64,000 nt of DNA, taken from contig OX465598.1 of the NCBI GenBank assembly GCA_950022295.1, positions 301,952,001-302,016,000 of the forward strand, written 5' to 3'. The notes beneath the pieces were generated by a model. The model did not search any database, was not told the DNA's origin, and worked only from the letters and a program-made list of their open reading frames with translations. Numbering within the stretch: position 1 is the stretch's first letter; the number at the start of each line of letters is the position of its first letter. The translations under genes and the position numbers were made by a program. Below are positions 59,596 through 64,000 of the stretch, piece by piece. The DNA comes from Bromus sterilis. Taxonomy: Eukaryota; Streptophyta; Magnoliopsida; Poales; Poaceae.

Positions 59596-60720
59596 ACCGT
59601 TTATTCATCGACATCTACTCACTAATCACCCACATTGAGATATCTATCCAGAACATCTCGCTGGTATTAAGTTGCGAGCCCCACCCAAAGTGTAAACCGA
59701 AAGCAACAGACAACCGCATTAACAAACTATGCGTAAGGTAAACAATCCTTGGAACCGCGGTAATAAGCACTGTTGTTTTCTCCCTGGTGGCAACATCACA
59801 TTCCCTAGTCTCACGTTTATGTCAATCAAGATAGACATCAGGGGGCATGAACCCACAATCAAGCATAACGCTCCCTCTTGGAGTTACTATCTACTATTTG
59901 GCCAAAGCAATAAAAAGCAACGAAGAACATGAAAGAATTATTCAAGAAAAAAATTAAAAGGACAACCAAATATATAACTCATCACAATCTGAACATAATC
60001 TCTAAATCCATCGGATCCCAGCAAACACAGCATAGCAACAGCAGAAAGATTACATAGATGCGTTGATCATGTAGGGCAGCTCACAAGGGCTAACAATTGA
60101 AGCACAAGATTGGAGAGAAGACATCACATAGCTATTGGTCATGGACCCATGGTCCAAATGGGACTACTCATGACACATCCGGGAAGCGCTCATGGTGGTG
60201 GAGAAGCATCCGGAGATCAATCATCCCTCCGGCAGGGTGCCGGCACGAGGTCTTCCGGTGATCCCGATCTCGGGATCACGACAGCGGTGGAAAGTGGCGA
60301 ATTTCGCGATGCGAGGTGTTTTTTAGGGTTTATTTACCGAGGAGTAAATATAGGCGGAAGGAGGACCAAAGGGGAGACCCCACCCCTCCAGGCGGCCTCC
60401 TAGCGCGGCTAGGGGTGGGGCCGCGCCACCTGGCCGCCTGGGAGGGGAGGTGGCCCTCCTCCGACTGTCCGTCGGGCCTTTGGAGTCTCTGGAACGTTGA
60501 TTTTTTTATATTTTTCTTGGAATTTTTTGGGCACTGTAAATATGTGTATAAACCTGCAATTGACAGACATCAACAAACAGAAACTGCCACTGGGTGCACT
60601 GAGTTAGTAGGTTAGTCCAAATATGTGTAAAAAGGTATGAAAGTGTAGCAAAACACGTAGCAATGTCACCCAAATAAGCATGGAACAAGAAGAAATTATA
60701 GATATGTTTAGGACATATCA

Positions 60721-62026
60721 GCAACTCACAGAGAGGTGGAAGAGGAGGATCCTTCTCGCCGCCGCCTTGGACCACCCGTCGGAGAAGGGTATGCAGTGCT
60801 TACCTAGTCGGAGAAGGGGATGCACCTCAGCGGGAAAGCTCAATAGTGGAGGAGAGGGGTGGCGAGACTATCGGTGGTGAGATGAGGGGGATATATAGGG
60901 GGTGACCAAATTGATGGCAGGTGACCTGAATTACCCCCGTCGCTTTTTTCAAAAACACACACGAGCTCAGGCCATCTCGGCGCTCGCACGAGCACAATGC
61001 ATTTTCCCCATCCCTACATCGCCCCAGCCTAGCCCGCTGGAAACTGTCAATCCCCATGTTCCTAGGGAGCCTGGCTGAGAGGTTCTTTGAGGTTCGTGTG
61101 GGATGAGAAGTGCATGCAGACCAGGCAACCAAACAGGATAAAATCATCACCCTGGCCGATTGCCCTTGCTCTCATGGGATGTGTTTGGTTGTCATCTCTA
61201 GTTTAGCATGCATTGCATGCACTTCTCTGCCGGGTCTAGTTGATCAAATACAGCCAAAAACTACCATTTGCACCTTCTTTGGTTACCTGCATCGAGGCTG
61301 GTTGCATGAGAGAACAAATAATGACCCATTGTTTGGTCGCTTGCTTTGCACTAGACGCACAAGTCACACGTTGTTTGGTTGCCATATGCACAAAGGTGAT
61401 GTCACCATTTATCACTAGTGGTGACCTACCACACACGAATATAGTTTCAGTCCTAGCTATTAACAAATGTAAGTACAAATGCAACACACAAATGGAGAAA
61501 TAGGGGAAAGTTCATCGATGCTGAACCTAAACTAGTGGCAAGCCCATCGCCAACCTCTTCTTATTCTGTCGTTACTATTCGTTTCTTCTTCTGATATTGT
61601 TGCTACAATTGTTCTTCTTCTTCTTCTTCTCCTGCTGTTGCTGCTCTTCTTCTTCATCTTCTATTGTTTTTGTTATTCCTTTCTGATGCTGGTCTTGCTC
61701 TTCTTCTTCTTCTTCTGATCCTCTTCCGCCCTCTGTTATCCCATATTGCATGTGCCCACTCCATCCTTTTTCTTCTTTCAGGCTTCATTGTCAAATGCCT
61801 CCACACCATGGACACTGGTGACAACATCGTTAGGCGTCACATCCTCCTCCTTCGGCAACAATTCATCGCAACCCCATTGCAGGATCCAGTTATGCGGAAT
61901 AACAATACGCAAGAACAATCTTAACTTGAGTGGGGATAGGGTGAAATGGATTTTGATCCAGGATCTTCCACCTATTCTTCTGAGTTCGATGTTCCCTCTC
62001 AATCGTAACTCTAAGCCTGAAGTGTC
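60721..62026. other. Unassigned flank between G and K
   Basis: No supported gene. Contains several variants of TGTTTGGTTGCC or its complement (61128-61137, 61182-61192, 61268-61276, 61368-61383) and a TTC/CTT-rich microsatellite. May be remnants of class II elements or a decayed gene region. Confidence 0.35.
61585..61725. repeat. TTC-rich microsatellite
   Basis: Imperfect runs of ttc/tct (for example ttcttcttcttcttct at 61615-61630 and again near 61700-61715). Confidence 0.85.
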
Positions 62027-63070
62027 TGTTGACACACGAACACGTCACGTGTACCCTCGACGCCGGGGGTGATGCATCATAGCTCACGCTGAAGGAGACC
62101 CGACCGGAAGCGCGATATGGAAGCAATCCGACGGGTGCTTTTGAAGAACCCAAAACCTCACACGCCCGAGAGGGACCCCGTCTGGACGCACCGCGGCTAT
62201 GGGCTGCCCTAGGTCGACCTTATCGCCCCTAGAGCTCTCATGGATTGTTGCCTTGAAAAACAAGAACAAACGAAGAACGAGGGAGAATATACGTGAAAAA
62301 TAGACGAAATTAGGGTTTTATATGTGCTTGCGATTGTGTGTTGTTCAATCGGCCATCACCTCTCATCTATATATGAGGCGGCTGGACTTCCCGTGCAAGA
62401 CACGAACTTGGATTCCCATCACAATGCCAAAAACTATAGCCAAACTCGGATTTTCAAAAATCTGCACGAATCTGCGCACAGACCGTTAGTGGACCGGTAG
62501 TACCGGTCCACCGGTAGTGGACCGGTATTGGACCGGTAGAACCGGTATATGATTTTTCACCGGAACAACCGGGATGCTACCGGCTCGATTCCGGGCCTCA
62601 ACAGAAGGTTTTTCTCGTACCCGGGCGGTAGTAACGGTATATAATATTTACCAGAACAACCGGTGATACCGGCCATGTTCCGGGCTCTTACACAAGGTTT
62701 TTCGCGTATCGCCCGGTAGTACCGGTCTCCCCTGCTGTGCTATATTGATTTGGCTATAACGTCTTCATACGAACTCGGATTTGGACAATTCAAGTGTCAA
62801 AATCGACCGGTTCGACGAGACTAAGCCAATTATAGTATAAATTCCATTATTTGAAGCCATTTTAAGGGCGCAATTAGCCAAATAGTGCATTGAATGTCAT
62901 AGTCTTGTTGCCCGGAACATAGTTTTCGGTATTGAAATAGTCTCGGATGACGATGACTCGAACTACAAAGTTGTTCACACCGACAATACCCAACTTTTTC
63001 ATGTAGAAAACTTCTTCATTTGAGGTCATCTTATATAGGTTTATTGTCGTGCCAAAAACCGGTGTCAACA
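62027..63070 (-). repeat. 3' LTR of element K
   Basis: 1044 bp. Its ends are inverted: on plus it opens TGTTGACACAC and ends CGGTGTCAACA. A minus-strand TATA-like site lies near 62368-62376. A block of CCGGT-based inverted repeats covers 62480-62725. GTGTC at 62022-62026 may be the target duplication. Confidence 0.82.
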
Positions 63071-63241
63071 CATGCCCCCCTGTTTTTCGGCAAAATTTGC
63101 GTGCCGAAAAATATTGTGCACCACATAGGGTCCAAGGACGATGTCCACACTCCATCGGCCATACATATTCTTAGGGCGTTAATTACATATCGGCCACGTC
63201 TTGTTCTTAGGGTGATAATTATATATCGGGCATTAGCCGAT

Positions 63242-64000
63242 TCAGGCTTCTTTCCATACACTTGGGTGGTATTTCTTCAAATACTTGCCATTGAGAGCTT
63301 TAGGCAGCATGTTCCTTGTATGGATTCCACCAAATACGAATTTCCGGGAACTATTCTTATAATCTTGAAAGGACCTTCCCATCCTGGTGACCACTTCCCG
63401 ATTTTTTTATCTTTTGAACCAATTGGTAGGCACAAGACCTCCAATCCTTCCACACAAGACCTCCAATCTGAAAATTCTTCAATTTCACCTTCTTATTGTA
63501 AGCTCTTGAAACTCTCAGCTTGTCCTTTTCTATGTCCTTTAACGTAGCCAAACACTTATCAGTGACCTCATCAATATTATCCATCATCAAATTATAAAAG
63601 TCCATCGCCGATAAATCATTTTGTTTGGCTATTCTCAAGGCGTTCAAATTAACCTCCACGGGTAAAACAGCTTCTTGGCCATATACGATCTCATACGGAG
63701 TTACCTTTGTAGCACCATGCCTTGAAATCCTATGTGCCCACGAAGCTTCAGACAATAGCTCATGCCATCTCCTTGGATTATCTTCAATTTTCTTCTTGAT
63801 GAGCTTGATTAATATATTATTACTAGACTCAACTTGTCCATTAGGTTGGGCATAATACGGGTAGGAATTGAGCAACTTTATATTATAGGATTCGGCAAAT
63901 TCTCTAACTTGATGTGGCATGAAAGACGAACCTTGATCTATAGTCAATGTTTGAGGGATACCGAATCTATGAATAATATGCTCGGTTATAAATTTCATTA
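63242..64000 (-). pseudogene. pol: Integrase C-terminal part of element K pol (partial, frame shifted)
   Basis: On minus from the window edge: TIDQGSSFMPHQVREFAE carries the second catalytic Asp and GQVESSNN the Glu; then WAHRISRHGATKVTPYEIVYGQEAVLPVE, typical of Tat integrases. Near 63431-63474 a 22-bp tandem duplication (two copies of cacaagacctccaat) shifts the frame, so the open frame ends at 63357. The original frame resumes and ends in KYHPSVWKEA with a TGA at 63242-63244. The first part of pol is outside the window. Confidence 0.88.

Larger units (their letters stand above)
41135..60720 (-). mobile_element. Element G: Athila-like gypsy element with gag and protease only, carrying nested E, F, I and J
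   Basis: Minus strand. 5' LTR 55829-60720 (interrupted by I), degenerate PBS 55801-55818, gag and protease 55500-53493, untranslated 3' region, interruption by E (42793-51872), internal DNA 41572-42792 with PPT, and a 3' LTR of which only 41135-41571 remains. No RT, RNase H or integrase sequence is present between protease and the 3' LTR, so G is non-autonomous or internally deleted. The LTR ends carry the GATACGT / ACGTATC inverted terminus. Confidence 0.8.
55829..60720 (-). repeat. 5' LTR of element G, interrupted by I and J
   Basis: LTR sequence 55829-56361 and 59601-60720 joins across insertion I (duplication ACCGT). Starts tgatggcactg and ends ggacatatca. Net length is about 1.66 kb, like the other family LTRs. 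Right flank gcaac (60721-60725) may be the target duplication, but the left end of G is lost. Confidence 0.82.
62027..64000 (-). mobile_element. Element K: Tat/Retand-type gypsy element, partial (continues beyond window)
   Basis: Minus strand. 3' LTR 62027-63070, PPT 63071-63090 (on minus aaaaacaggggggcatg) and the C-terminal part of pol. The integrase motif TIDQGSSF, instead of the chromovirus SDRGS, and the absence of a chromodomain place it outside the Tekay group and in the Tat lineage. The 5' part lies to the right of the window. Confidence 0.85.

Noticed and set aside
60721..62026. Host gene in the unassigned flank
   Set aside because: No ORF above about 110 codons with any recognisable motif, and no consistent exon structure could be supported from sequence alone.

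Overview
The window is a block of intergenic grass DNA, most likely Triticeae (wheat, barley, rye or Aegilops type). It consists almost entirely of nested LTR retrotransposons. This rests on very long Tekay-type gypsy LTRs (4-5 kb), Angela-like copia elements whose LTRs open TGTTGG...TGCCCTAGAG, and Athila-like elements whose LTRs open TGATACGT. I found no host protein-coding gene. Family names are my recognition of domain and end signatures, not database hits.

Layout. (1) 1-13893: element A, a Tekay-type chromodomain gypsy element on the plus strand. It has ~4.05 kb LTRs (the first ~86 bp of the left LTR lie outside the window), an extra ORF upstream of gag with a double-stranded-RNA-binding-like pattern, a broken gag, and a pol with one stop codon. 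(2) 13894-14929: B2, a fragment of a degenerate copia family on the minus strand; A sits in its LTR. (3) 14930-39549: element D, a second Tekay-type element on the plus strand, truncated in the protease region. Its pol is split by copia element B (16763-33397, minus, TSD CAAAG). B is itself split by the younger copia element C (22456-30770, plus, TSD CATAC). D resumes at 33403 with the rest of integrase, the chromodomain and a ~4.76 kb LTR ending near 39549. (4) 39550-40770: remnant of an Athila-like LTR plus unassigned DNA. (5) 40771-60720: a minus-strand Athila-like mosaic. Element G (gag and protease only) carries element E (42793-51872, TSD CATGG), and E carries solo LTR F (45336-46996, TSD GTACT). 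The 5' LTR of G carries solo LTR I (56367-59595, TSD ACCGT), which carries solo LTR J (56627-58225, plus, TSD AGGAT). (6) 60721-62026: unassigned DNA with a TTC microsatellite. (7) 62027-64000: 3' LTR and integrase C-terminus of element K, a Tat/Retand-type gypsy element on the minus strand that runs off the window.

Insertion order read from nesting: D, then B, then C; B2, then A; G, then E, then F; G, then I, then J. No element looks fully autonomous. A has a gag frame break and a pol stop. C has a pol stop, an Asn in place of the second integrase Asp, and no gag zinc knuckle. B has only fossil pol. D, E, G and K are broken or partial.

Most interesting observations: the dsRBD-like ORF in A together with a leader splice donor and two acceptor-like sites, each abutting the ATG of a different ORF; a tandem array in B derived from the reverse-transcriptase YVDD-coding segment, inside a decayed pol that occurs near-identically in two insertions; and the Athila-like pair E/G, which share LTRs, leader and 3' region but carry different coding cassettes, with duplicated PBS-like and PPT-like motifs.
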